From Ichthyophonus hoferi (taxonomy: Eukaryota > Opisthokonta > Ichthyosporea > Ichthyophonida > Ichthyophonidae): a DNA stretch of 64,000 bases. Both the position numbers and the translations under genes were made by a program. Below the pieces are notes generated by a model. It searched no databases. It had not been told where the DNA came from and worked only from the letters and a program-made list of their open reading frames with translations. The DNA is taken from NCBI GenBank assembly GCA_002751075.1, contig NAOQ01000183.1, positions 53,644 to 117,643 on the forward strand, read 5' to 3'. Below are positions 34,657 through 49,384 of the stretch, piece after piece. Each line of letters starts with the position of its first letter. Within the stretch, counting starts at the first letter, position 1.

Positions 34657-37600
34657 ATGAAGATTAAAGAAGTTCACCGGACGGCCAATGTGGCCTGGAG
34701 TACAGCCAAACAGGATAAGATCCTACTGGCTGCAGGTACGTCATACCCATTAGATTGTATTATCATACCAGTAATAGTACTATATACATATAATCATTTA
34801 CGTGTTTCCAATTATAAATCTTCTTCTTTGATATTACTCAAGGTCTAGGGTATAAGGTGGTGCTTCTAACCTTAATACTATTGGTTGATTGGTTGCTATA
34901 TATAGGTACCGCTGCTCAACAATTAGATGCCTCATTTCGCACCGATGCCGAGTTAGAGATCTTCGACCCAGATACGAGTTCTGGTAGTATGGACATGAAG
35001 GTGATGGGAAAAGTGGTCACGTCACAGAGGCAAGTGGAATGAATTGATTGGCAGACAGTTTCCAACCCTTTGGTTTTTATTAGTTGAAGTGTTAGAGATT
35101 ATTAACTTAGAAGCAGAGGGCTAGCAAGGCCAGATGTAGTGTAATGATCCTCCTATATATAGCCATATACCCTCCTTTTCCTCTCTCCCTCTCTGCCCCA
35201 GTCACCGGTTTATAGCCTTGCACTTACAGGGGTGGGTAAAGGTTCACCTGTCTATCCTGGGGTGGCCTAGGAGTAGGGACCAGTGAATTGCCCTATGGTC
35301 TAGTGGGTGGAGGTATGGACAATGGCGCCTTGATGCTGTGGGACCCTTCGAAGATTATCAGGTGGTTCAAACATAATATACTCTACTATACATGGTTACC
35401 TATCTATCTAAGCTTATACTGTACCTGTATATCTCTATAGTCTTCTGTATCGTCATCGCCCATCTATACACCTATACATCTATAGACGGTGGTCGTAAAA
35501 CTGATTGACTCCTACATCTGTTCACATTACAGCCACATCTATCATATAAAGGTAATCTACCGTTTTAAAGGACCAGTGATATACAAGTTATATAAAGCAG
35601 TATCAGACCACCAATAGTGTGGTCCCATGTTTAGAAATGTAGCTTACTGACCAATTATTGCAGTGGCGAAGAGTCGTTAAGAGCAGAGGTGACCCGCCAT
35701 ACAGGGCCAGTAAGATGCCTTGATTTCAACTCCTTCCAACAGAACCTTATTGCTACAGGTAGGTGGGAAGACAGCACGTGGAGCAGACGAAGACACAGAT
35801 AGATACATAAGTAGATAGGCAGATAGATACATAAGTAGATAGGCAGATAGATAGATAGATAGGTAGTGACATTGGACGGCCTCTAGGGATATATGTAAAC
35901 TATCCGCCTATTATAGTTATTGGATGAGAAGTAAGAAGCATGTAATAGATCTACCTATTTACACAGCCTTATGTTTTCCCAGTTAACTATATACGTACCG
36001 TGCACTTCTGTCATTCTCTGTGTTCCCTGCTGTGACATCCTTTGTATATTACCATATAATTATAGTTGAATATATATGATCTAACATAAATGTCCCTGGT
36101 GGATACAGGCGGTAGTAACAATAGCATCTACATATGGGATGTGAATAATATCGATAAGCCAATCACACCTGGAGATAGTCCTACTGTTTCACATGTAAGG
36201 CTGAATGTCATCCTCCTTTATTGCCTCCAAGTACCTCACTGTATTGTTTTTTATACACACCATAATAGCTTATTGCATCGTTCCTATGTAGTAATAGTAC
36301 GTACTTGGATATATATGTTTACCAGAGATAATACCCATACACCTTTATGGCAATTGGTTGCCTTGGAATATTAACTAGCTACAGCCAATAATTGTGACCT
36401 TGGTAACTATTTTCATACCGATTTTAAAGATAGACAATGCATGTATTGCCACACTATATACCATACCTTATTATACACACTATACCACTATACCTTATAT
36501 ACACTATAGACCACCTCATGCACCTTCCTGTATTTACATTTCCCTCCTCCCTCCCCTGTGGGGCCCTAGGCCGACATCACCAGTGTGGCTTGGAATAAAC
36601 ATGTAGGCCATGTATTGGCCAGTACTAGTACCGATGGTCTTTCTGTAGTGTGGGATTTACGTACCAACCGTCCCATTATCCAGTTTAGTGATAGTGGCGC
36701 CGTTAAGTATGTTCCAACCATCTAACTATACTATTACCTTGTATTCATGCCTTCTATGTACCATTCATGCAGTTCATGTTTGTAGAAATGTATCTTGTCT
36801 AATTGGATGGCAATCACTCCTATTGGTAAGACACCAATTAAGACACCTTATTCATGATTGTGTACATACATACATACCATACATGGTTAAAGTATCAAAG
36901 TATAGTTAAACACAGGGTGGAGTTACTATATACTTTTATGTTAGCTGTTATATATATATATGGTTTATGTTACCATCTAACCGGGTTCTTCTCCAATGTC
37001 CCTATACATTCTACCCTCTGTTTACGCCTTTATAGTTTATAGATAGCCTGAGACACATCGCAATGAATATATCATCTACATGTATATGCATATTATTCTA
37101 TTATGCCATCCTATATAGTCACACTCACAATATATCCATGACCATATATGGTGCATGTACCCACCTGGCCTGCCTAATATGGATGTGTTACTAGGGGTCG
37201 CTGTGTAGATCTCGAATGGAATCCTGAGAATGCGACCCAATTAATTACAGCCAGTGAAGATGATAGATCACCAGTGCTGCAGTTGTGGGATTTGCGTAAC
37301 GCTTATTCCCCTCTTAAGGTGGGTAGGCCTAGATGTGGTGCAGTGATTGGTGGGATGTCATGACATACAATGAAGATATTATTGGATTATGTTGTTCCTA
37401 TCTCTGCATATATATATATATATATATATAACATTACTACATCTGGATGTAGGACCGTGGTAGTATAAAGGGAGATGGTGATATTATGGGTATGATTGGC
37501 TTAAATTCAGGTACCGTTATTGTGATTGGGTCTGGTGGCCTAATATAATATTGTTAAGGGAAGTTTTTTTTGATAAGAATGATTGGATAAGAACTATCCT

Positions 37601-40600
37601 AGTATACAATGTGATACTATTATTGGATATATATGCATCATCTAGTGCCCTCTCTACCTCTAATATGCAATTACTCCAATATAATATCTTATTGGTACAC
37701 CAAACACTAGGCCAGATGGTGATAATGGCTGCAACGTATTGATGTGTTGCTATAGATCATCCTAACTACACTCTGGCTAACCATAACCATGGACCCCTCT
37801 AGACATTGGAGCAGCATACTCGAGGGGTGCTGGTTATGGCCTGGTGCCCTAAGGATGCCGATATGCTACTAAGTTGTGGCAAGGACAACCGTACTATCCT
37901 ATGGAACCCTAACTCCGAGGTAGCCTATGGCCGCTATCTTTATATCTTAATTTCTTTTGACCGTACATCAAGCTATGTTTATTACATTAAATAATTGGTT
38001 TGTTTGTTTTGTTTTTCTGTTTGTCCCCATCTGTATTTATAAGAAAAGATATGATAGGGTTTTGTATATATTTTACTATACCTTAATGAAGAAGAGATAA
38101 AAAAGGTCTGTTTTAACCATGAAATAATGGTAATGATAGTGGTGCCATGATAATCTTTATCTACTATATGGCCTCCTCTCTACGGCCTTGTTTTTTCCTT
38201 CTTTCTTTGCCCTCTCCCTCCCTCTCTTTATCGTCATCATATACGATAACTAACCAATCACTACACTCTATAGAACCCTCGTGGAGAGGTTGTGGCCGAA
38301 TTCCCTCCCAGCAGCAACTGGAACTTTGACGTTAAGGTACAGCTCACACTATAACCCCTGTCCTACCTTATCCCTCTTTCCTACCTTCCTCTCCCTATTT
38401 CCTACGTCCGCCGCTCCCTCTCCTTTCACTTCCTTGAATTTATGTCGTACTATTTAATTGTTCCTGTAATACACCCAAGAGTAATGCAGTACAACACGTA
38501 ACAATGACGTAATAGTATGACGTAATGGCTGATCAAACCATATTACATTATATTATGGTATGTTATATTATGTTATATTAATCACCCCACCCCTTCCCTT
38601 CCCCCTTTTTACAGTGGTGTCCTCGTAATCCCGCCCTAGTGGTATGCAGCTCCTTTGCGCCCAGTTTGTCAGTCTTTGACCTAGCCAGTAGCAAGGAGGC
38701 CCCTTTGACTATGCCTGTCCAGGGCAGTGATTGGCCAGGCATGCAAGATATTCAACAGCCCGCCCAACCCGCTATTAGGTACATGGATATGGCGTAGTGT
38801 GATTGGTTAATGTTGTTGGGGCACGGGAGAGATGGCCAATGGGATGAGGAGGTGTAAATTTAAGTTTAAACTTAAATTATAATTGCGGCCAAAGGAACCT
38901 CAAAGAGACATACATCTGATAGGGTGTATCTTTAAACTGTGCACTGAGTTGAGCCATGGTAACGGTATCTACCAGAGGGAAGCAGGTCATTCCATTGGTG
39001 GATGCACTATGCAACAGGGTGATAGATAAATAATATAAATTTCTTGACTTTCTTGTCCTAGAGGGTTTATAAATTTGATCACCTCATTGGCGTATCGTCA
39101 TGAGACTCCTTGATATTGGTACTCTTCTAGCCTATCAGGGTGATTCTAACTGTGTTGTTTACCAGACTCCAGAAGGCCCCTAAGTGGCTTAAGAGGCCTT
39201 GCGGTGCCACCTTCTCCTTTGGTGGTCGCCTAGTGTCCTTTGGCACAGCCCTGGATAAGACAGGTGGGTGGGTGCTGTTTCACAACATACATACCCCTTT
39301 AAAGGTCCTATGATTGGTAGCCGCATATTAATTATTAATAATACTCGTGGATTGGTAACAATGAAATAAACGACGATTTAATATTGTGGCTGATATCCTT
39401 GCCCCCGTCTCCTTCTCCCTCTCCCTCTGCCTCTCGCTATCTCTACAGTCAAAATATCTACTGTTATTACTGAAAGTAGCGTGGCCCAGAGGGCACTTGT
39501 CCTGCAGCAGGTAATAAGTATGTTCTGTGTGTGTTACATAGGGTGTATACCTGTATGCAGTATGTATGTATGATGTATGTACTATATGGTTCTTATGTGT
39601 ACATGCAGATAAGTATAATCTATATATGGTTATTATGCGTACATGCAGATAGGTGCACTCTAGATCAAGCTATTCAGGCTTGGCATTACTTTCCAACCTT
39701 GTTGTAAGCAGCAATGTGTACTATAGTGTACTCTTGGTGCTTACTGTACCTATAGTCTAGCCCTACCACGATCTCTTATCTCTCCCTACATATAATGGAC
39801 ATGATGGTCGTTGTGTCCCGTTATATTAACGCGGTAATACTCCCTTCCCTTAGGCCTTGGAGTGCAACCAATTGGAAAGCTACTGTCAGGGCAAGGCCCA
39901 GGACAGTGCCGGCCTTGATAAGGAGGTGTGGTCTTACCTCCAAGCCACCTTTGCCGCTGATAAGCGCCCACAACTATTGAAGTTATTAGGGTATACTAAG
40001 GTTTGTATGTCATGGTGTGATTATCATGCAAGTATACTGTACATATATATCTATATCTATATCTATATACATAAAGGGCCCCATAGGATAGGCAGGTCGT
40101 ATTGCTACAATCATGTAATCTGGACTAGTAAGCTAAGTCATCCTATACTTGTATACCTGTATACCTATAGTACTATACAGTCAGTCTACTACCTTCACCG
40201 TGGCATTAGTTTTTAATTACCCTTGTAACAATAGGTGATTTATTGCCTATCTGATTAGTTCACAGTCACTAATATAAAGACCATATATATGTATACAGCC
40301 TTTGCCAGAAACCCCTGTCCCGGAGGAGAACCAACCTATCCCTGATGAGTCCCCCGCCCAAGGTAGGCTGTGTTATACTGTCTATTCTAATATATGTCAT
40401 TATGTTTATTATGTTGTTATTTCGTTACTGTTGTTACTATTGTGCTACTATTGTTGCTTCCATCCTGCATAGTTATTTTCTCGCCTCTTAGGATAACTAT
40501 AATTGAAAACCGAGAATTAAATGAAAATGAAAGACCTTTGTGAAGTATAACTACAGAACAAGGGGCACTACTGTCACAGGCAGAACCAGTTTATACTCTT

Positions 40601-43600
40601 GAAACATAGCCTACTATATATATATATATATATAATATGATTCTTAATTATTTAATTAACCAACATTGTTAATAGCCTATTATTAAGTAATCGTAATCAA
40701 TTAACTTAGACTGTTTTTCACGTATGTTTTGTATATAAATATAACTGACCCATTGGTTGTTTGTGTTGATATTTCGTGTACAACGAGGCGTATGCTATAT
40801 ACTAGTACTATTTACCTATGTGATTCTTGTCAATGGTTCTTAATGGTCCTTTGTTCCTGCTATGCCATTATTGCCCCAGCCTTGTTTATTCTTTATGTGC
40901 ATAATAAGGGATATAAATAGTGTTCGACCAGAATTTCTGATTGGACAATTTAATTTAATACTTATCAATTATGTTCCTACGATTTCAATAGTTCGATACT
41001 TTATTTATATTAATTTTAAATACCTATATTTTATATTTAAAATTCATTGAGAATTTTCCAATCCATGCCTATGTTAGTGTTTATCTAACATTAAGCACTG
41101 TCTTGCAGGAGAATCAGAGACGGAAAAGCCCGTGGAGGATTCCGATGACCCGTTTGCATGTAAGTAATATATATGGCCAGGCTGTTGGTTTGCACGTACC
41201 TATTACAGTGTAAATAATAGCCATTATCATTATCATTATCTTTATCTTTATCTAATATTAGTAGACAGTTTTCTGACTTTTGAACGAGTAAAAGTTCTTG
41301 GACACTGATTATTGTATGAGAGTGCCAACGGTGAGCCTAGACATTGCACTAACTATATGATATATGATGACTATATACATCTACATTGTGAATTGTTTAA
41401 TTAAATAACCGAATACAAAGGTTAGTGTTACAGGCGAGCTTGTATTTTCCGGGACATCCAGCCTGTCTACGTAGGACTGGTGGCTTATATAAACCTTATA
41501 CTTAGAGTTGTATGTAGGTTGCAGGCTGGTGATGGCTAGTTGTTACTGACTTTCCTGCATACTACAGCCATTAAGCCGCAGACCTTTGCCCATGTTCTGC
41601 CTTCTGCACCTATTACCATTGACAACTCTGATGGTATGTGCTATTGTTACTATTAATCCTCCTATTATTCTTGTTCATCTATACCTTTGTAGGGCCCCTT
41701 CCCTTAAGCCACGGCTTTATATTCAGCACTTGGCACACTGTAGTTAATTAGAACAATATGTAATGACAAGAAACTGCTAACAAAAGGGCATCATATTTTT
41801 ATTACAAATGAAAATAAAGATTAGGCTGTTGCATATAACGGTACAAATAAATATTTTATTTTAATGTTAATAAATACCTATCATGTGTAAATACAATATG
41901 GCTAAACCTGACCTTCATCCAATCAGAGGTGGAAGGCAGGATCAGTAAAGCAGTCCTTGTAGGTGACTTTAACACGGCTGTGGATGTAGCCCTGGAAAAT
42001 GACATGATGGTAGGTATGATTGGATGGTCTGGACAATGACATAATCACTAGTTAATGGGATTGGTTCATTTAATATTACATATATAGTAAGAAATATTAG
42101 CAGCCAGTACTCTTGTTTACCAGGCCCTGTTTTCTACAGACTGATGCCCTTCTATTGGCTACCCTGGGTGACAAGTCACTCCTTCTCCGTGTTCAGACTG
42201 CCTACCTAAGTAAGAGCGAGTCCAACCTGCATATGGTAAGTAGGGGAGAGAAGGGGGGAGTATGCTATATCAGTGTGTATAGTGTATACAATAGCCCTTG
42301 TAAATACGTACATGTGTGCGCCCGCTTAATCTTGGGAAAGAGATTGGTTAATACCGTTAAGGCTGGAACATCTTTGCCATTAAGTAATTGTAATGTTTAC
42401 ACTTTCTTAGATGAATATTGCCATTATCATTCATATTATTGGTAGGTAATAATAGTGTAGTACTAATCCCTAATTAATTAATTAATTGCAACTTTCTTTT
42501 TCCTATAAACCAGAAGGAGATGACAAATAACACACTATTGTAAACATTGTAGTGTTTATAGATTAATATGTATGCCGTGTATGCTGTGGCAGAACCAATT
42601 AGCTTTATACCTATGTCTTTGTAATAATGTGCAGCAGCTGTTTGATTGGATGATTCCCAGTCATTTAATATTAGATATATTAATATAAGAGATGATCTGA
42701 ATGGGATAAGTATGACATATACAAATAGACCTATAACTCGTTATTATAACCTATGAGATACCCGTATATCTACGAGTACCATAGTTACCATAGTTGTCGT
42801 GTGTGAAGGCCTAACCCTGCAGCACCATTGCATGTCATTATAGCTGTTGACTTCTGTAGTCAAATCTGATTGGACCGGGTTGGTCAACAATGCAGTCATT
42901 GCTAATTGGCGTGAAACCTTTGCCCTTATTTTAACCTATGCACCCGAGGATAGCTTCTACCAGCTGTGTGGTAGGTATCTGTGTGCTGGCTGCCTATTAC
43001 ACTATACTTTACTATACTTGACTATGCTATACACTATGATATTGTACTGTAATATACTATATATTATATACTCTATGGCCTACTCAAAATACATTATATT
43101 CTCACGCTATCCTACCCATATACCCCACTGATTTGAAATTCTTTTCTCGTGGCGTATTCTTGATATGAATGTTGTTTATGGTTTCTGCTAACTAAAAGTA
43201 ATAATTGAGTTGTTTGGTTGTTTTATTTTTGGCCAATTGGTAGCCTTGAACTAATCCTAAATCATGATGCTACCATTTCAAAAAAGAAATGATATTCATC
43301 CTCATTAGACCATTCTATATATGTTTCTGTATTTTTCATTTTCTGTTTTCCTGTGCGTACATACACATAAGGCCTGGAGGCGAAATTTCTATATCCCTAT
43401 AGACTTTTCATGGGTAAACATACTATACAATAATATATACTACTATATATTATTACTACGTACATAAAATCTAAAAGAGAGGAGTATTATATTCTTATAT
43501 TACTGCAAAACCAGTGCTATAAGTTATTATCACATAGCATATCAAACTCAGCACTCGATTAACTAGAGTATCCTGGACCTAGCCTGTATGTGCATTAGCT

Positions 43601-46600
43601 CCAAATGTAGCTTATTATGGCTTTCTATCCATGTGTTCATGACTGCATTATCCCCCTCCTAACATCTTCTTTGTAGAAACCCTGGGTGATCGCCTGTATA
43701 ACGAGACCAGCGAGGAATATCGGTCCAATGCAGTGATTTTGTACATTGTGGCTGGCTGCGTACCCAAGATGGTGGATTCCTGGTAAGCATTGTCCTGTGT
43801 TTACCTTGTGTATTTGTAAATAGAAGGTTCTGGTAACCAAGGGGTTGTTGGGGGTTAAGATATAGCGAATAGTAATCAATAGGTAATTATATAAACCAAT
43901 AATATCTGATGTTTAAATGTGTTTGCTATCAGCTTCAGTAATGACTATACCTGTATGACTCTTTAAATTGATATTACTGATATTTAAAAATATTATCCAA
44001 TCAATCACATGGTTTATTATACTAGTACCTAACCACCCGGTCTATATAGGACGCAACTACATGGCCAAGCCGAACAGGTGTCCCAACTACTAGATCTAGT
44101 AGAGCATGTGTCCGTGCTTGCTAAGGGGGCTGGAGTAGATCGTATCACTGACCTGACTACCTCTGAGAAGTTTATGTAGGTGGCTTGTTAATATATTCTC
44201 ATTATAGTATAGTAAAACATAGTATATACTACACCATTATATTATACAATGCAATTATAATATTATATTGTGTTAAACTGTATTATTGTAAGGTGAGGTT
44301 GTATAGAGGATAGTGGTTGTTAGGAATCGTGTTGTTTATGCAGACCTCATACTCTAGCGATAGTGGAGGTTACCTGGGGGAAGGTGGAAGGGTTTATCTT
44401 TACTCAGTACTAGATAGCTGACTGTTGTCATGGATACAGTCGCTATGCTGAATTGGTAGCCTCCCAAGGATACCTTGATATTGCCTCCAAGATCTTTGCC
44501 ACATGTTCTGGTGATGCGGTGAGTGACTCCCTCTTATTACTAGTAGTAGAAGTGTAAAGTGAATTGTTTGACGCGATTAGCTGGGAGTAAAGGGTATACC
44601 AATCAATACTGTAATATGTGTTGCCATAGTAATGGGGTATTGGTGGGTGCAGCCTGGCCTCAGTGTTCTTGAAGACCGTGTGTACCACGCCAAGTATGTG
44701 GTAACAGGCCAGCCAGAGCCAGCATTCCCTTTCCAAAGGGTGACTATTCTATCACAGGTATTTCTTCCTTCCTCTATTTGCACGCTACAGTACACTACAG
44801 GATATTATAATACAATACAATACATTGTACTATCCATCCGCCTATCCCTTAATCTTGACTCAGCGGCCTATCAATCCCACCGGTTAGTATTTTAAATATT
44901 TTAAATTCTGATACAGACGTGCATTTACGATAAGACCTAGTTGTATTATTGTTGTTGTTACTAAGTTGTGTTTCCACCTGGCCCACCCCCTATACCCTGT
45001 ATATCCCCTTCGTATCTAGGAGGAGAAGCAGCGTGCTGCAGCCCCTGTCCAGCAGCCTCAGCAGAACCAGTGGGGAGGCCAAGCCCCTAACATGGGAGGA
45101 TATGGAAACCAGTCACAGAACATGACCTATGGAGGATACCAAGAACCCCAGCAACAGCAGCAACAACCTATGTATGGTGGTATGCAGAATACTATGCAGA
45201 ATACACAGCCCATGTATGGCGGTGGGTATGGTGGGGCTTCTTCTATGCCCCCTAGCCAGCCTCCCATGCAACAGACCTCGATGCAGCAGTCGAATTTCCC
45301 ACCCAGCTATAACACCTATAGGTATGTGTACTATATGTGTAGGATAATAGTATGTATAATAGTAGAGTATGTTAAGAATGATTGGTCTATATAATAGTGT
45401 GTAGCTACATCAGATGAGGCTTGGGTTCTAGTTGGTTATAAATCATATACAGCCCTTTCCTGTTCCTATATCCTTACCCCTCTCTCCTTTCTAGCCAACC
45501 CGCCTCCAGCTACCAACCTCCTTCTAGCATGGGTGCGTCGCAGAGTAGTTACTATCAGGTGTGTGACCTAGGTTTGAGCTTAAGGTTTGATTGGGTATAT
45601 GATGGATAAGGCTTGAGGTTATTGGACAAGGCTTAGGAGATTGCTGTAGAGTAATGTCTAGGAAAATAGAGACTAAGTGGTAGAAACCAAGATAATAGCT
45701 TTCAATATCTAAACTATATCCAGTATTGGTGCTTACTGTTTATTAGTTTATCTATGTATGCAATATGAATGTATAGGGATGTATGTATTTATACACTAAC
45801 AGAACATGGGCGGGTGATGGTATTCTTTCCAGCCAACGCAGCCTACCCCTGCCGCCCCTCTACCTGCCCCACCCATGGGTATGGAGGCCTTTACCTCCCT
45901 ATCTCCCTATCCCTTTCTCTGCTATTATATGCATACCAAATTATTTATAGTATTGCTGTTTTCATCATACTATATTTAAATTTTCTTTCTCCTTTTCTGA
46001 AGTCAATCATTTGCCATTTGCCATCTTTTTTTTGGTTTGCTTTTACATTTATTTTCGCTCACTATTTATCTTTTTCTTTTTTTTGGCTTTTTTTTTTTGG
46101 CTTTTTTTGGCTTTTTTGCTAGTCAATTGTATGATAACTATAACTACGTTGTCACCCACCACAACAATTATCATAGCACAAAGCATATAAAATTACACAA
46201 TCTACTAATTGGCAACATGAGTACACACGCTATTCTTGTTGTCCATTTCCACCACTCCCGTATGAGATAATATACACCCCAATGTTCCGCTTAATGACTT
46301 AATTACATTTTGAGGTGTAGGATAGCAAAGGAGATAACCATTAACACGACATGATAATGATACAGGCACTATGAGACCTATGGAACAGACCGCCCAGCCC
46401 GCTCCCCAGGCCTATACTTCAGCCCCACCAGCCTCTAACTTTGCCTCTACTGGATTCCCCCCGGCCCCCCCTGGTATGTGTAGCTCCATGCACGTGGTAT
46501 TCTAAAATATGTACTGTGATGCATTGATGAAACACATACATGTACAATTACGTCCCTATCTACTCTCACAGCTATACGCCCCTTCTCTCATATATATGTA

Positions 46601-49268
46601 TGTATACTATATAAACATAGATAGGTATATAGTATATAGCCTACCATTATTATATAACCATCTATTATGTTGCTACCTATGTATGGTCTATGACCTTCTT
46701 ATTGCTATTACTCTCTATTATCTTCCATTATTTTTTCGTTATTTCTCGTACTTTCACTCGCTCTCATGTTTAGATGGATCTTGTGGGGATATGATTGGTG
46801 GCGTGTCACTATTGAACTATATTGGTGCTTTTATGTAACACAAAAAAGCATTTCATAAATGGCAAATTGTTTTGAAATAAGATGTATAATTGGAATCAGC
46901 CTATTGACGCTGAAATTCGGTTTAATGCCATATCCTTAATTAAGGACGTGTATTTGCAAACTAACTCATCACGTTGAGTAGAAATAATTACTCCTAAAGT
47001 GTTGATACTGTTATTGCTCTGGATGGGCAAACAAGAATCTCAAACCTTAACTACCAATGAGAATATTAATGGCGCGACATATGAAGGGTTTATTATATGT
47101 CCTTTACTCCACCAATACCTTAAAAGATAACTTGGCCATAGGAGGTAGGGAAAGGGTACATGTAAGTGGGAACCCAACCTAATCATTCTAACCTTGCACA
47201 GTATTCAACCAGCCTGCAGCCATGCCTATGTATAATAACTCTATGGCCCAGCCCCAAGCCCCACCTCCGATGGGGGGTCCACAACAATCCATGAATAGAA
47301 ATCCTACCCCTCCTGTATGTGTTTGTTTTTGTATTGTGATTTTTCTCTTTCTCCCTCTCCCTCTCCTAATGCCATGAGTCTTGGTAGGGAAATTTATGAA
47401 GGCCTGTTTAATAATCTAGATGTGATGTACGTTCACGTTCGACCAATGACTTGGGCATGAAGTCACAGCCTGTATAATTTGAAACAATGAGAGGAGTTAT
47501 AAAATTATCTTATCAGGTTGCTTTAAAGTATAGACAACTTCCTATCACTCCCTGTGGAGCTATCCTTGTCTAATTTCTCTCTCTCTCTCTCTCCTACAGC
47601 CCCTCTCTCACTCTCGTTCTACCATGATGCCCCCCACCATGTCTAGTATGCAACAACCCCAGACCTTCGCTGTAAGCTACCGTTATTGTTAACCAACTAA
47701 CAATAGTTGTTATGTTATATATGTTATATTTGGATAAGAGATAAGATGGTTTATAATGGTGTAATATAGTGTGATATATTATAATCTAAAACAATACAAT
47801 ACAATACAATACAATCTATTATACATATTGCATATACTATATTTGGATATAACATGTATGGGAGATGTAGATGAAGGAGAGGATGGGTGTTGCTTTCTTG
47901 CGGTTGATTGGTTATCCTAGTATAGGTTTCCTGGTCATCTACACACGCACACACACATTTATATACCGTATATATCCATATACCTTATATGTATTATTCT
48001 GTACTAATGGCCGGGTTGGGACAGAGTGCACCTGGCATGCCTCCTATGGGGCCGCAGGTACCTCAGATGAACATGGGCATGGGTGGATATTCCGCTCAAC
48101 CCCAGGTAGGGCCCCAGAGGCTTGGCGTGTTATATTCCGTCTCTACTGTTTTTGTTCTCTGTACTTTATCACAACATATACCTTTGTTGTTGCTCTCGTC
48201 TATCATTGGATCTTCTCGTGACCTTTAATCTTAAAGACGGCTTCTCCTGACCTAACGCCTTCCTATGCCACATATACCATTCTATTAGCTGTACTATATT
48301 ATACTATACTATACTCTATTGAGGTACCACGTTATGTTCCCATGTTAGTTACTAGTAAGTATCGTATTACTGCTATCACTGACTCATTTCCCAATAGAAC
48401 CCACCTCAACCGGCTGCCCCCCCTGCGCCAGTACCTAAGAAACCTATTCCTAGTGAACACCAACCCTTGGTGGATGGACTCAACCGTGCCATTGATCGTG
48501 TTGCCTCCATTCAGAATGGGGTAAGCTGTTGTTATGCACCTCTGTATTGTGGTGTGGTGTGGTGTGTTCTTTGTACACTTCAAAGCTATATTATGTGGTA
48601 GAGGTAGGTATACTAAACCAAACTCCTTGACCCATTATTGTACAACCTATTGTTTTGTAGGTTTGCATTATGAATGCTGTTTACCGGTCCTTTAAACTAT
48701 GCGACTTTCCTGGTGTAGATAAGCTACAGTGCATATGCTCTCCTGTCTTGTCTATATCATAACATATCATAAATATCATAACATAACATAACCCATCATA
48801 TGCTCCCCGCTATTATTCAGACTGCCAAGAAGAAAGCCGAAGATATCAGGGGCCGTATGGAAGCCCTCTACGATAACCTGAGAGAAAACAAGATCGACCC
48901 CAAGATTCTCTCTACACTAGGCGACTTATTGGAGGGTATGTATTATGTTGTATTATATTCTATTGTATTTGTGACCCTTGATTGCTATTACGATTTATGG
49001 GCCTGTCTATTTGGTGGTTACAGTATCTCTAGCTATTTCCGTATGACCTATTTATATCCCAATGGCATGTATGTATGTAGCCAAATGACCAATGAAAATG
49101 AACCTTATCTAACTAACACCCAATCATCCCCTACGTACAGCTCTTGAGAACCGTAATTATCCAATGTGCATGAGTATATACAACCACTTGGTGCAGACCG
49201 CACAGGGCCATGGCAAGTGGTTGGTGGGCATTAAGACCCTCTTCCAGCTGCTTCAGCAATATCCCTGA
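34657..49268 (+). CDS. SEC31: COPII outer-coat protein SEC31, about 34 exons
   Basis: Forms the outer COPII cage with SEC13 at ER exit sites. The chain runs from exon 34657-34735 to 49141-49268, summing to about 1158 aa (human SEC31A about 1220). The N-terminus [14 protein letters not shown] and [10 protein letters not shown] match SEC31A, followed by WD40 repeats ([54 protein letters not shown]), the [15 protein letters not shown] block and an alpha-solenoid ([47 protein letters not shown]). A long Pro/Gln/Met-rich linker (45020-48105) and a conserved C-terminal helical domain (KKPIPSEH...[14 protein letters not shown]...LENRNYP) complete it. The second intron uses a GC donor (35030). A break in exon 3 is best explained by a 34-base intron at 35208-35241. 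The last exons are well supported. Confidence 0.95.
35794..35866. repeat. GATA-type minisatellite in a SEC31 intron
   Basis: A 24-bp unit (AGATAGATACATAAGTAGATAGGC) is present twice and then breaks into plain GATA repeats. Confidence 0.85.
38857..38878. repeat. Perfect 22-bp palindrome in a SEC31 intron
   Basis: AATTTAAGTTT and AAACTTAAATT are exact reverse complements with no spacer, centred on GTTTAAAC. Such length without a loop is unlikely by chance, though AT-richness raises the background. Confidence 0.8.
39585..39664. repeat. Two tandem copies of a 40-bp unit in a SEC31 intron
   Basis: Copies 39585-39624 and 39625-39664 share TATGGTT-TTATG-GTACATGCAGATA. The 40-bp period equals that of the array in an M18BP1 intron, but the sequences are unrelated. 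Confidence 0.8.
41262..41365. repeat. Dispersed repeat family A, copy 1 (in a SEC31 intron)
   Basis: Shares with 55686-55780 the ordered motifs TAG-CAG, AACGAG, GACACTGATTAT, GAGTGCCAACGGTGA and CTAGACATTGCA, at about 75-80 % identity by eye. It has no coding potential. The type is unknown: it could be a SINE, a small non-autonomous DNA element or a conserved non-coding RNA. Confidence 0.75.
46021..46121 (+). repeat. T-rich tract with TTTTTTGGC units in a SEC31 intron
   Basis: A long polypyrimidine stretch containing several T(6-12)GGC(T) units. It lies 250 bases or more before the next SEC31 exon, so it is not a simple acceptor tract. Confidence 0.7.
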
Positions 49269-49378
49269 ACCAACCACCCTCACCTTAGGCCCTCACCTAT
49301 AGTTACCCTACACTCTACTAGCTACCTCACCCCCTACAGATAATAACGAGGGCTGGACAGCTGCTTTTGACTATTAGT

Positions 49379-49384
49379 AATAAA
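49379..49384 (+). terminator. Poly(A) signal AATAAA of SEC31
   Basis: Canonical AATAAA about 110 bases after the SEC31 stop codon. Good spacing for a short 3' UTR. Confidence 0.5.

Noticed and set aside
45769-46270. Hydrophobic plus-strand frames of 77-117 codons
   Set aside because: Product of a T-rich SEC31 intron; Phe/Leu runs come from poly-T, not from a membrane protein.
47788-47815. ACAAT repeat as a possible CRISPR-like or regulatory array
   Set aside because: Plain pentamer microsatellite without spacers, in a SEC31 intron.
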